From JANXSS01 sp040385645 (GTDB lineage: Bacteria > Pseudomonadota > Gammaproteobacteria > Burkholderiales > Burkholderiaceae_D): a DNA stretch of 64,000 nt. Location: positions 82,659 to 146,658 of the forward strand of contig JAZKGZ010000002.1 of NCBI GenBank assembly GCA_040385645.1. The letters run 5' to 3'. Both the position numbers and the translations under genes were made by a program. The notes beneath the pieces are model-generated. The model was not told where the DNA came from. It saw only the letters and a program-made list of their open reading frames with translations, and ran no database searches. The first letter of the stretch is position 1; each line of letters begins with the position of its first letter. Shown here in pieces: positions 42,501-51,786 of this stretch.

Positions 42501-43412
42501 ATGACGACTCGCCTGTCCATTTCCGATATCTTGCTGTTGAGCGTCGCGCCGCTATTGTGGGCCGGTAATGCAATCGTCGGTCACTTGGTGCATGCGTTGG
42601 TGCCTCCCATTCTGTTCAACATGCTGCGTTGGGCAATCGCTTTTTTGATTCTTTTGCCGATCGCCGGCTCCGTGTTCTATCCCAGCAGCCCATTATGGAA
42701 GAGCTGGCGGCGTTTTGCCTTGCTGGGTCTGCTGGGCGTGGGTGTCTACAACGCTCTGCAATACCTGGCGTTGCAGACTTCGACGCCGATCAATGTCACG
42801 CTCGTCACATCGAGCATGCCGGTCTGGATGCTGCTGATCGGCTGGCTGTTTTTCAAAACTCCGGTGTCGGCGCGGCAGATGCTGGGCGCATTAATTTCGA
42901 TTTGCGGTGTGTTGATCGTCCTGTGTCGCGGCGACTGGCATCAGCTGCTGGCCTTGCGCCTGGTTGCCGGCGACTTGCTGATGATCGTCGCCACCATTTG
43001 CTGGTCGATCTATAGCTGGCTGCTCACCCGGACCAACGAGCCGGCATCGATCCGGCAGGATTGGGCAAAGTTTTTGATTGCCCAGGTCGGCTTTGGCCTG
43101 GTGTGGTCGGCACTCTCGGCAGCTGTCGAATGGCGGGTGAGCGAGGCCCCCATCATCTGGGGCTGGCCGTTAGCCGTAGCGCTGCTGTATGTGGCTACCG
43201 GCCCGGCGATTGTGGCGTATCACTGCTGGGGCGCCGGCGTGCGCAGGGTAGGGCCGAACATCGCCGCTTTTTTCAACAATCTCACGCCATTATTCGCAGC
43301 GATCTTGTCGTCGGCATTTCTCGGCGAAGCGCCACAGGGTTTTCATGTGATCGCATTTTTGTTGATTGCTGCTGGTATCGGGTTGTCGTCGGGGCGACGC
43401 AAAAATGCTTAA
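42501..43412 (+). CDS. EamA/DMT family transporter
   Basis: A 303-residue, ten-helix exporter with two EamA halves. Typical elements are LLWAGNAIVGHLVHALVPP at the start, YLALQTSTPINVTLVTSSMP at the end of the first half, and GPNIAAFFNNLTPLFAAILS in the second half. It is distinct in sequence from the EamA protein at 12.6 kb. The substrate is unknown. It lies 153 bp after the Pro-rich protein gene and may be co-transcribed. Confidence 0.9.
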   Translation: MTTRLSISDILLLSVAPLLWAGNAIVGHLVHALVPPILFNMLRWAIAFLILLPIAGSVFYPSSPLWKSWRRFALLGLLGVGVYNALQYLALQTSTPINVTLVTSSMPVWMLLIGWLFFKTPVSARQMLGALISICGVLIVLCRGDWHQLLALRLVAGDLLMIVATICWSIYSWLLTRTNEPASIRQDWAKFLIAQVGFGLVWSALSAAVEWRVSEAPIIWGWPLAVALLYVATGPAIVAYHCWGAGVRRVGPNIAAFFNNLTPLFAAILSSAFLGEAPQGFHVIAFLLIAAGIGLSSGRRKNA

Positions 43413-43602
43413 CTAAAGGGAAGCGCCTAATTGAGAAGCAGCACAAATAATGCAACTAACGATACTAAAGAACTTTGTTGTGCTTTTGTTTTCCCTAATC
43501 GTATCGAGATATTTATGGTAAAAGCCTTTCACCATTAGTGCATTGTGACTAGCCTGGTCTGTTAATTGCATACTGTGTTGCCTTTACACAGCGGACTCGT
43601 TT

Positions 43603-44730
43603 ATGAAACCCTCGCGATATCTTCAGCACTTATCCTCCGTATTTGCTGCAGAACAAACAGGCTCCTTTGATACTGCGACTACTGCAACTACCGCCACCAG
43701 CCAACGAGGCAGTGGGCTAACAAATCTGCTCAACTACTTTCCCGGCAAAACGCCACTGCGCGTATCCTCGTCGGTACCGAAGAATGCACCCCCCGTATGT
43801 AACAACTATCGCAAAAAAGCCGAAAATAAAGCTGAAATCGACATTGCAGCCGATGCTCGCTTGTCGAACTTAAAGCCATTCATGGCATTGCCGACGCCTC
43901 GTTCAGAGCCCGGCCAAGCAAAAATCGACAACCAGCGCCAGTGGAAACAGTGGGCCGATGAGCAAACAGAACCGAAAGAGGCCACCGAGCGGCGTTTAGA
44001 AGCCGTTGCTGCGCTGCATGCATACCTAAGCAATGCCCCGCTCGATGCAAAATTGTCGTTGGCGGGAATGGGCCTAGTGACGTTGCCGCCCGGTCTTCCA
44101 AAGGGCATTCGGGTTTTATCTGTCAGCGGCAATCATCTAGGCCGGCATAGCCGACCATATGTGCCGGCCTCCTTAAAAACCCTCAACATTTCCAGCAATG
44201 AGGCTGAATACTTGCCAGTGTTGCCGCCGACGCTTACGACGTTGAATGCCCGCTGCAACCAATTGACGGCATTGCCTGTACTACCTGCTTCGCTGCGCGT
44301 GCTGATTGTCGATAAAAATCGCTTACAAATTCTGCCGGCGCTACCGGAAAATTTGGAAGTGCTAAAAGCCGATGTTGATACCCTAGAACGGACACTACGC
44401 TATTGGCATAGCGAGGTGCGCGAAGCAGGGAAGCTGACCAAAGAGTTTATGCATCCGATGGCGCAGTCGATTCGCTGGCTTTCCGAAGAGATGGACAACG
44501 CTGCCGTAGCGGAATGGGAAATGATCGTCGCAGCCGATAACTGTATGCAACTACCATCTGTAACTGGATCGACATCGCTGATGGCGAATGCGGCGCTATC
44601 GGGAGCCCTAACTCATCAGACGGATATTACACATAAGCAATGTGACCACCGTGAGCGCAATGCATTGGATGAACGCATTACTGTAGCCATGGATCAGATC
44701 AGCATCTTGGAAATGCTTGGCGTGTCGTAA
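43603..44730 (+). CDS. LPX-type leucine-rich repeat protein, IpaH/SspH-like without a catalytic domain
   Basis: A 375-residue protein. Residues 1-140 are polar and largely disordered. About five LRRs of the L-P-x-L-P bacterial type span about 150-265 (LPPGLPKGIRVLSVSGNHLG, LPPTLTTLNARCNQLTALPV, LPASLRVLIVDKNRLQILPA). This subtype is found in type III effectors of Shigella, Salmonella and Ralstonia, where it precedes a NEL ubiquitin-ligase domain. Here only about 110 residues follow, ending in DERITVAMDQISILEMLGVS. That stretch loosely resembles the start of NEL (C-E-D-R-V-T), but the Cys is absent at that place. The protein may be a truncated effector or a pure LRR binder. No secretion genes are in the window. 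Confidence 0.8.
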   Translation: MKPSRYLQHLSSVFAAEQTGSFDTATTATTATSQRGSGLTNLLNYFPGKTPLRVSSSVPKNAPPVCNNYRKKAENKAEIDIAADARLSNLKPFMALPTPRSEPGQAKIDNQRQWKQWADEQTEPKEATERRLEAVAALHAYLSNAPLDAKLSLAGMGLVTLPPGLPKGIRVLSVSGNHLGRHSRPYVPASLKTLNISSNEAEYLPVLPPTLTTLNARCNQLTALPVLPASLRVLIVDKNRLQILPALPENLEVLKADVDTLERTLRYWHSEVREAGKLTKEFMHPMAQSIRWLSEEMDNAAVAEWEMIVAADNCMQLPSVTGSTSLMANAALSGALTHQTDITHKQCDHRERNALDERITVAMDQISILEMLGVS

Positions 44731-44779
44731 TTTGATCGGTTATCTACGACCTGCGCAGCAAAGCGCATTTCTAACCGCA

Positions 44780-44832
44780 TATAATTCAAAGCATAAAATA
44801 TTAGTCATAAAATGCAATAATCGATATTTATC
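44780..44832 (+). promoter_or_regulatory. hipBA promoter region with repeats
   Basis: A TATAAT (44780-44785) is followed by two direct copies of CATAAAAT (44792-44799 and 44806-44813) and the short palindrome GATATTTATC (44823-44832) just before the hipB start. Such symmetric and repeated sites fit autorepression by HipB. The -35 element is not clear. Confidence 0.4.
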
Positions 44833-44837
44833 TCAAT

Positions 44838-45149
44838 ATGTTAGACTTTAACTTTTCCACACATCAGGAAATATCGCTTGAAATCGGTCACCGTATTCGC
44901 GTGCGCCGTATCGCGTTAAATCTTACCCAGCCGGATGTTGCCGAGCGTGCCGGTGTAGCCAAAGGCACGGTGTCGAATATCGAAACAAAAGGGCAGAGCT
45001 CGCTCGAATCGCTGATCCGTGTATTGCAAGCGCTGAACCTGGTGCAAGAACTGCAGCCGCTATTTCAATCGCCTGTAAGATCCATCGAGCAACTTCGTAA
45101 GCTCGAAGCACCAACGCGCAAACGGGCTTCTAAGAAGCGCATATCTTGA
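44838..45149 (+). CDS. hipB: HipB-like antitoxin (XRE-family HTH)
   Basis: A 103-residue DNA-binding antitoxin. The HTH is RIRVRRIALNLTQPDVAERA plus GVAKGTVSNIE (about 17-50). The basic tail (TRKRASKKRIS) is typical. It should bind HipA and repress the operon. Its stop overlaps the hipA start by three bases (TTGA). No Shine-Dalgarno is obvious. Confidence 0.88.
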   Translation: MLDFNFSTHQEISLEIGHRIRVRRIALNLTQPDVAERAGVAKGTVSNIETKGQSSLESLIRVLQALNLVQELQPLFQSPVRSIEQLRKLEAPTRKRASKKRIS

Positions 45150-46390
45150 AGGAGCTTGACGTATTTTTCTGCGGCTGGGACCAACGCTGGTTGTTTGGCA
45201 GCTTGGCACAAAGCGGTCGCGCGATTTATTTCGAATACTCCGACGAGTGTATGAGGCGTGGAGTGAATCTTTCGCCATTTCGTTTACCCCTACAAGCAGG
45301 AGCCGTGGGAAACTTTCCCGATCATCAGCAAAATTTACCAGGCTTGATCGCAGATGCGCTTCCGGACGGCTGGGGCATGCTGGTCATGGATCGCTTATTT
45401 AGGCAACACCGACGCGAGCTGCATACCATATCGCCCCTGGACCGGTTGGCCTTCATCCACGACCGTGCAATCGGTGCATTCGTATTCGAGCCTAAAAGTA
45501 CGATCCCGACGACGGCAGAAGACATCGGATTGCTCGACCTGGCAAAAAGCGCCCGCTTCGTTTTTATGAACGATACCGGTACTGCAACCGATTCAACTGC
45601 CGCATTGACACAACTGGCTATGCTAGGCGGCTCACCACACGGCGCACGTCCCAAGGTTCTTATTCAATATGACAAAAATTCAGACATCATCGGTACGCAT
45701 CCAGCCGATGATGGCACACCGTGGCTCGTAAAATTTCAAGCGCAGGACGAGCACAAGGAAGCATGTGCCGTCGAAGCTTTGTACGCTCAAATAGCACGCC
45801 AGTGTGGCCTGGACATGCCGGATACGCACTATTTCGACCTCAATGCAAAACTTGCTGCTTTCGGCATCGAACGCTTCGACCGCAAGGGTAGCATTCGTAT
45901 TCCAACGCTCACGTTAGCCGGGCTGCTCGACGACAACTTTCGGCTGCCGACACAGGACTACCGTAATTTCTTGCGGGCCACGCGTGCACTCACCAGAAAC
46001 GAGAGCGAAGTCAAAAAAGCCTTCGAACGGTGCGTCTTCAACGTCATCATGAATAACCGAGACGATCACACGAAAAATTTTTCGTACTTGCTCAATGAAC
46101 GGCTGGAATGGACGCTGGCACCTTGTTACGATCTGACCTTCAATCCTGGGCCCAACGGCTGGCATCAAATGACAGTGATGGGCGAAGGCGCGACACCCAA
46201 CGGCTCAACCCTGATGGCGCTAGCCAAAGACTCCGGCCTCGACGCGGCATTTGCGAGGCAGTTGATCGATCGGATTGCTTCAGCCGCAAGTGGTTTCAAA
46301 ACGGCCGCACAATCTTGGCAAATCCGCCGGCGTACGGTTTTGGATATACAAATAAGAATAGACAAGAATTTGGCTGCGATGCTCCATTGA
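45146..46390 (+). CDS. hipA: HipA-like Ser/Thr kinase toxin
   Basis: A 414-residue toxin of the HipA family; the E. coli protein phosphorylates glutamyl-tRNA synthetase and causes persistence. The N-terminal HipA_N domain is followed by the couple-HipA motif (GLIADALPDGWGMLVMDRLF) and the P-loop region GGSPHGARPKVLIQYD. The catalytic loop NNRDDHTKNFSYL has D306/D307, H308, K310 and N311, and the Mg-binding stretch is APCYDLTFNPG. All kinase motifs appear intact. Translation starts at a TTG that overlaps the hipB stop, probably to lower toxin yield. Confidence 0.9.
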   Translation: MKELDVFFCGWDQRWLFGSLAQSGRAIYFEYSDECMRRGVNLSPFRLPLQAGAVGNFPDHQQNLPGLIADALPDGWGMLVMDRLFRQHRRELHTISPLDRLAFIHDRAIGAFVFEPKSTIPTTAEDIGLLDLAKSARFVFMNDTGTATDSTAALTQLAMLGGSPHGARPKVLIQYDKNSDIIGTHPADDGTPWLVKFQAQDEHKEACAVEALYAQIARQCGLDMPDTHYFDLNAKLAAFGIERFDRKGSIRIPTLTLAGLLDDNFRLPTQDYRNFLRATRALTRNESEVKKAFERCVFNVIMNNRDDHTKNFSYLLNERLEWTLAPCYDLTFNPGPNGWHQMTVMGEGATPNGSTLMALAKDSGLDAAFARQLIDRIASAASGFKTAAQSWQIRRRTVLDIQIRIDKNLAAMLH

Positions 46391-46670
46391 GCATGCCTTG
46401 AGCATACACGGGTCTTTTGCTGCCGACTTTCAGATTATGACAACGACGCCATGTCGATCACGAGACGATATTGTGCCTGCAGTTTTAGCCGATGCCGCTC
46501 TCCATTTATCCACGCCAGCTTGTAGTTTGACCGCTGGATGCAGACCGACACGGACTTGAGCAAGCCGATAAATATTGTAAAATAAACAATAAATTGTGTT
46601 TATAATTTGCGTAAATATTTACTTACAACAAACTAAAAAATATCAATTTTTCTAATTTTTGGGAGCAATC

Positions 46671-47195
46671 ATGCAAGCTTTTATCAGGAATACTTTCAAG
46701 CGGGCTTGCTGTTTTCACTCAAATAATGAAGAAAACAGCCCTGCCAAAGCTAATGTATCTGCAACTGGGTCACCACCGATTCCTTCGCCATTAAGTCAAG
46801 TATTACCACGAGTTGCCAGCTCCGGAGCTTCAACCTATCCATCTCGAACATCCATTTCGCCAGATTTTCACGGTTTGTTCCAGGCTCCTGATGCAACAGC
46901 CGTACCTCAGCAACCCTTTAAGCACGACCCTGTATTTAAATTTGGAACAGAGACTGAAATATCTGCGCAACTTTTTCAGAATTTGGATGATAAATATTTG
47001 TACCGGATAATTCCAGCCGTTGCATCGGATTTATCGGGTAGACGAGTTAGCACTCAAGGCATCAAAACAAGTTTGACGCTCTTACTCCTTGACCAACCTG
47101 ATCTGCTTCCAGCTCCTGTGCATGGCATAGTGATTCTTACGATAGTTGAAGCGTTGACGCGCGGTCGTAGCCCGATTGGCAATGTTTACCGATAA
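46671..47195 (+). CDS. Hypothetical protein with disordered N-terminus, possible effector
   Basis: A 174-residue protein. ATG 46671 has GGGAG about 6 bp upstream; a TTG at 46659 is in frame but lies before it. The first 70 residues are Ser/Pro/Asn-rich (NEENSPAKANVSATGSPPIP) and disordered. Residues 85-174 look helical, with FKFGTETEISAQLFQNLDDK and SLTLLLLDQPDLLPAP. There is no Sec signal. Family not recognised. The layout is like other effector-like genes here. The region upstream (46560-46670) is very AT-rich with a TATAAT at 46601-46606, unlike the surrounding DNA, a possible sign of transfer. Confidence 0.6.
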   Translation: MQAFIRNTFKRACCFHSNNEENSPAKANVSATGSPPIPSPLSQVLPRVASSGASTYPSRTSISPDFHGLFQAPDATAVPQQPFKHDPVFKFGTETEISAQLFQNLDDKYLYRIIPAVASDLSGRRVSTQGIKTSLTLLLLDQPDLLPAPVHGIVILTIVEALTRGRSPIGNVYR

Positions 47196-47233
47196 AATTT
47201 TGACGTCGCATTCCCGTTCGAGGGTTTCCAAAT

Positions 47234-48394
47234 TTAGCGACTCTCGGCCGCAAGCCACGCAAGCGAGCCAAGCAACGCATCATGCCGCTCCCGGTCGCTC
47301 TTATGCAAATACAACGCCGTCGTTGAGATATTTGCGTGACCAGCGGTATCTTGCAAAACCTTCAGCGATACATCATTGTTGGCATGCGTAGTCAACATCG
47401 TGTGCCGCAACCAATGCGCCGAGGCATTGCGCAACGCTGCAGCGCAGTCGGCTTGCCCGGCGTTTTCGGCCATTTCTGCGGCGCGGGCAAACAAACTTTT
47501 CAACGTCTTGGAAACGGCTTCGTCGCTAACGGCTGCGATTACCGAGCCCCGGGTAGCCAGCACCAGTGGCGTCGTATCGTCACGCAGGGTTTGCGGCGGC
47601 AACCCGTACTGTGCGCGATACTGACGGAAGGACTCAAGCAACGGCAATGACACCGGCAAGCGGCGTTTTTTATCACCTTTGCCGAGCACATCGAGCCACC
47701 AACGCCCGTCGCCCTCGGCGTAAATTGCACCCATGCAGGCACCGGTAATTTCAGACAAGCGCGCGCCGGTAGTGACATACGCCAGAAAAAGAAATCGATC
47801 GCGCGCACGCGCCTTGCCTGCTGCCAGCGTGTTGGCGGGCATGGCATCAAGTGTGGCCTGTACATAGCCAATGGCATTCACATCCAGATAACGGGCGATG
47901 CGCGCCTCGCGTACGGTCTTGATGTTTTTTACCAGAGCACCGGCGTTACGGGTCAAGTAACCGGCATCTTTGGCAAACTCCAGCAATGCCTTGACTACCC
48001 GGAATGCATGATTGGCGCTGACTGCCGATAAAGGTCCGGAGAAGGGTCGCCACCGTTGGTCCGTGCGCGGCCACTTCGTGCTGGACACCCATTGGTCGAC
48101 AGGTTGCGGATCGATAAGAAACGCTTTGTAGGCATTCAAGTCTTCGATTTGCAAACGCGCCAACGTCATTGACCGGGACTGACACCACAACAAGAAACGC
48201 CCCAGATCTTTTTTTGTGCTTTTTAGCGAATGCTTCGATAGCGCGTGGCTGTAGAGAAACGTCTGTGCCAATTCGCTATCGGTCGAGGCAGCAACTAGCG
48301 GCTGGGCAAACGCGGCATCGCTTGCCATGTGCGTTGAAGGTACTACCGAGGCACTTTCAAAATCAATGACTGACAGTTGATCGGGAGAAGACAT
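47234..48394 (-). CDS. Tyrosine recombinase (site-specific integrase)
   Basis: A 386-residue recombinase with an N-terminal SAM-like binding domain (about 35-150) and a catalytic domain. Active-site elements are Arg in TTGARLSEI, the Lys region GKGDKKRRLPV, H-x-x-R in HWLRHTMLT, His in AGHANISTTALY, and the nucleophilic Tyr at that end. All six are seen. It resembles stand-alone XerC/D-like integrases of Burkholderiales replicons. No tRNA or obvious attachment repeat flanks it. Its 3' end faces the effector-like gene at 46.7 kb, 38 bp away. Confidence 0.88.
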   Translation of the reverse strand: MSSPDQLSVIDFESASVVPSTHMASDAAFAQPLVAASTDSELAQTFLYSHALSKHSLKSTKKDLGRFLLWCQSRSMTLARLQIEDLNAYKAFLIDPQPVDQWVSSTKWPRTDQRWRPFSGPLSAVSANHAFRVVKALLEFAKDAGYLTRNAGALVKNIKTVREARIARYLDVNAIGYVQATLDAMPANTLAAGKARARDRFLFLAYVTTGARLSEITGACMGAIYAEGDGRWWLDVLGKGDKKRRLPVSLPLLESFRQYRAQYGLPPQTLRDDTTPLVLATRGSVIAAVSDEAVSKTLKSLFARAAEMAENAGQADCAAALRNASAHWLRHTMLTTHANNDVSLKVLQDTAGHANISTTALYLHKSDRERHDALLGSLAWLAAESR

Positions 48395-48583
48395 TGCAAG
48401 CCTTGGATATTGAGCGTAGATCGGCAGTGGTCAAGTGGCAATCGTTGCCGAGCTGACGACAGCATAGCGGCGGTTAGGCTAAAACAATAAAGCTCAGAAA
48501 TTAGTCGAGATAATACCGCTAATCTCGATTAAAAACGGAAACACGTCTTTTTATTTACTATTTTATGACGTAATAATAATTAC

Positions 48584-51559
48584 TTACGCATGCGCTAGTT
48601 GCGCGGACACTTCCGCAAGCTCAAGTAACTGTATCGGCTCCAATCCTGCAAAATTGCTCACCGATTCACCTGCAAACGCTGCCCGGCTAGGCTGTATTTT
48701 TTGCAGATACCGCTCAGCGACTGATTTCAAGTCAAGATCTGTGCACGTTAACACGCCTGTGCGGAATTGCCGACGGATCTCAGGCGTCACACCTCGCTCG
48801 CGCATGCGCCAGGCATACAGTGCCTCGTCGTAAGGCGACTGCGGCTTGTCCAGATCGCCGATGACGCCGATGATCGCTTCCTCAATCGCTTCCCGGGACA
48901 AAGCAGAATTCACTACCCATTCAATTGCGCGGTCGAAATCACGATAGGTATCGGCGAGCCGGGGGTCTCGGTAAGAAAACATGGTGAACAAGCCAGATTG
49001 CGGGGCATTCTTCGCCCGACCGCCATAGGCACCGCCTTCTTCGCGCAGTGCCTGATGCAAAATCTGGTTCGTCAAAAGATTCGCCAGCACCGATAACGCG
49101 GGGCAGTCTGCATGGCCGAGATAGGGCACTCGCCAGGTCGCAAAGCAGTGATTGACCTGGGCCGGCGCGACCAATGCCGTGTTCGTTAGTGCTGGCATAT
49201 CCGGCACACCTGGCGAAACCGTTCGCTGAAGGTCGTCGATAAATACCGACACCATCGAAGCATCTTCGCTACGTCGGCCCGGCACATCGATCAATGCAGC
49301 TAGAGCATGGCCGTCGTCTTCGACACCGGCACAAAGAACCGTCACCTCGCTGTCGATCACAGCTTGATGCAGGCTTTGCAAACGCGCGACGATTTCCGCC
49401 ATACCCTGCTCGGACTCGATTTGTAGAGCCAAATCTCGATAAAAACGGAGAATACCGGTACCCTCGATCGATCGATCAAATCGAGCGCGGGCTGAGAACG
49501 GTGCATCGGCTTCGATTGCCGCATAACGATCGCCGCTTTCGCCTAATTCCTGCAGCAAGGTTTCTGCAACGCTATCGATCAAGAAGGCAATGCGATCTGT
49601 TTCATCGAAACGCGTCTGGCGAATCGATTCTGATAACACGCTGGCAATCGAAGTAGCCTGTTCACGCAGGTTGCGCGCTGCGAAGACGATTTGCAGCTTC
49701 AATCGGCCCACTGCTTCATTGCAATCGACCTGCTTCGAATCTGCCGGCGGCACGACTTGTTCGAACGCATCCAGCTCGACATCGAAGCGAGGTACCAATC
49801 GCTGTCGCCATGCCGCCGCTTGCTCGAACGTCCGATCGCCAACGCCAAGGTCCGGCAGCAGGTTTGCGTATAAATCCAGCCATTGCCATTCGCTCTCCGG
49901 AAAATGCGACACATCGTAGATCACGTTGGCATAACTGACACCATTGGAAGCGATGCGGAAACCGACCGTCCTCTGCGACAGCGGCGGCAACTCGAACGCC
50001 GGCCGCGGCATGCTGCTCACATCCTGCGGACGGATGCGCGGCAAAGAGCCATTGTCCGGCGGCTGGCGCTGGCGCGCCAACAAGGCAGTGTTATCGGCTT
50101 CGATGCGCGAGCGCTCTTGCGCGGTGATGGTCGCCTCCAGGTCTGCCAGTCGATCGTTTTCGATACGCTGGCGTGCAACGAAATACTGTGTATCCGGCAC
50201 GATCTCGGCATCGAGCCGGTTCGGCGAATCGAGCAACGATCTGACCAATTGTTTAAAAAACTGCGGGTCGCGGATGCGGCGATCCATGTCAGCGAAGCTT
50301 GTTTCATTATCCAAAGCGATCAGCGGATCGGCACCGGCCATTGCCAGCGGCACAGCTTCGAGTAATTTGCGCAAGCCATACGGCGTGCGGCCGCTGCTGA
50401 TCTGGCGTTGTGAGAAACGCAAATCCCGCATTGCCGCCTGCAACACCGATATCGGCACGCCTTGCTCGGCAGTAGTTTCCAAAACTTTCCAAAGGCGATC
50501 GCGCGCCCGTTGACATTGCGCTGCGGTCAACCCTTCCATACCGAGATGAAACACCATCTGACGCAGGTGCGGGTCGAGCCCGTTGAACGCCGACGGACGA
50601 CCATAGCCTGCCGTTTCCATCGCCTGTGTCAGAGGTGCCGAAGAATCACCGACCAGCCCGGCTTCCAGCAGGTAGGCTTCGCAATAGGCAAGCGGGTCGG
50701 CGGCTTCTCCCATGCGCCAGGCGATCTGGATGCCGTGCTCGTCATCGTTACCGGCAACCGAAGGAATGCCGATACGCGTGCGCTTCGGTGCAGCCCATGC
50801 CGATGCCAGTGCCGGCACACGTCGCGGCACCTTGGCATCTTGTGCGGTAAATCGTGACAATACCTGCTGGCAAATTACAGCCTGCACCGCCCCCGGATCG
50901 ATGCCACCCGAGGTCATGAACAATGCCTGCGACGGATGGTAATGACTGGCATGGAAGGCTTTTAGATCCTCGTGGGTCAAGTGTGGAATCTCGAGTGGAT
51001 CGCCGCCATACTCGACTTCGTAGGTCGTGCCTGAAAACAGTACGGCATTGACGCTCTGGCCGAGTTCTCGCATCGGGTCGGCGAAAGCGCCTTTCATTTC
51101 GTTGAATACCACGCCGCCATAGCCGAGCTTGCCATTCTCCAGCGTATGACGCCACCCCTCCTGCAGATAATCCAGGTAATCCAGGTTCGGGAAAAACGCG
51201 GCATCCAGATACACACCGAGCAAATTGAAGTAATCCGTTTTATCGGTACTGGCGAATGGATATACCGTACGGTCCGGCGACGTCATTGCATTCATGAAGG
51301 TCGCTGTAGAGCGCCGCAGCATCGAGAAGAAGGGATCCCGTACTGGATATTTAGCCGAGCCGCACAGCGCCAAATGTTCGAGAATATGCGCGCGACCATC
51401 ACTCTTGTCCGGCACTGTCGGAAATGCCACTAGAAATGCCATCTCGGCATCGTCGTACGCCAAATGCACATGTCGGGCACCGCTAGCGCCATGCTCATAC
51501 TCGTACAACGTTGCTTGCATGCTTGGAATAACGCACTGCCGAATTTCGGTGAATTTCAT
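48584..51559 (-). CDS. M16C peptidase, presequence-protease (PreP)-like
   Basis: A 991-residue zinc peptidase that degrades short peptides inside a closed chamber. The inverted zinc motif H-x-x-E-H is at 58-62 (HILEHLALCGSAKYPVRDPF). The distal ligand region is VFNEMKGAFADPMRELGQSV. The C-terminal half has the transition-state R/Y element (EEGGAYGGRAK). The full four-domain M16C length is present and motifs are intact. It has no signal peptide, so it is likely cytoplasmic. It is a single gene. Confidence 0.9.
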   Translation of the reverse strand: MKFTEIRQCVIPSMQATLYEYEHGASGARHVHLAYDDAEMAFLVAFPTVPDKSDGRAHILEHLALCGSAKYPVRDPFFSMLRRSTATFMNAMTSPDRTVYPFASTDKTDYFNLLGVYLDAAFFPNLDYLDYLQEGWRHTLENGKLGYGGVVFNEMKGAFADPMRELGQSVNAVLFSGTTYEVEYGGDPLEIPHLTHEDLKAFHASHYHPSQALFMTSGGIDPGAVQAVICQQVLSRFTAQDAKVPRRVPALASAWAAPKRTRIGIPSVAGNDDEHGIQIAWRMGEAADPLAYCEAYLLEAGLVGDSSAPLTQAMETAGYGRPSAFNGLDPHLRQMVFHLGMEGLTAAQCQRARDRLWKVLETTAEQGVPISVLQAAMRDLRFSQRQISSGRTPYGLRKLLEAVPLAMAGADPLIALDNETSFADMDRRIRDPQFFKQLVRSLLDSPNRLDAEIVPDTQYFVARQRIENDRLADLEATITAQERSRIEADNTALLARQRQPPDNGSLPRIRPQDVSSMPRPAFELPPLSQRTVGFRIASNGVSYANVIYDVSHFPESEWQWLDLYANLLPDLGVGDRTFEQAAAWRQRLVPRFDVELDAFEQVVPPADSKQVDCNEAVGRLKLQIVFAARNLREQATSIASVLSESIRQTRFDETDRIAFLIDSVAETLLQELGESGDRYAAIEADAPFSARARFDRSIEGTGILRFYRDLALQIESEQGMAEIVARLQSLHQAVIDSEVTVLCAGVEDDGHALAALIDVPGRRSEDASMVSVFIDDLQRTVSPGVPDMPALTNTALVAPAQVNHCFATWRVPYLGHADCPALSVLANLLTNQILHQALREEGGAYGGRAKNAPQSGLFTMFSYRDPRLADTYRDFDRAIEWVVNSALSREAIEEAIIGVIGDLDKPQSPYDEALYAWRMRERGVTPEIRRQFRTGVLTCTDLDLKSVAERYLQKIQPSRAAFAGESVSNFAGLEPIQLLELAEVSAQLAHA

Positions 51560-51786
51560 TGTCAGAATCTATCAAATGTAAAGATGCGATAGCCGATTAA
51601 ACCATGTTTCGGCGGTGGCAGTTTCTGTGTGGTCTTACGCAAAACTTTTGGCGAAAGCGTTTCATACAAATCAATGCTGAAACTGCGTGTTTTCCTACTT
51701 ACGCTTAAGGGTTTGTCCGATCACTGTCCTAATAATTCGAGCCTAAGATCATTACCTACCGCGTCAAAATTAAGCGTCGAATCATT

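Noticed and set aside
43440..43602. hrp-II/PIP-type box (TTCG-N16-TTCG) before the LRR gene and other effector-like genes.
   Set aside because: None was found by eye upstream of the LRR gene, the 35.7-kb and 46.7-kb genes; type III regulation is therefore not supported by promoters.
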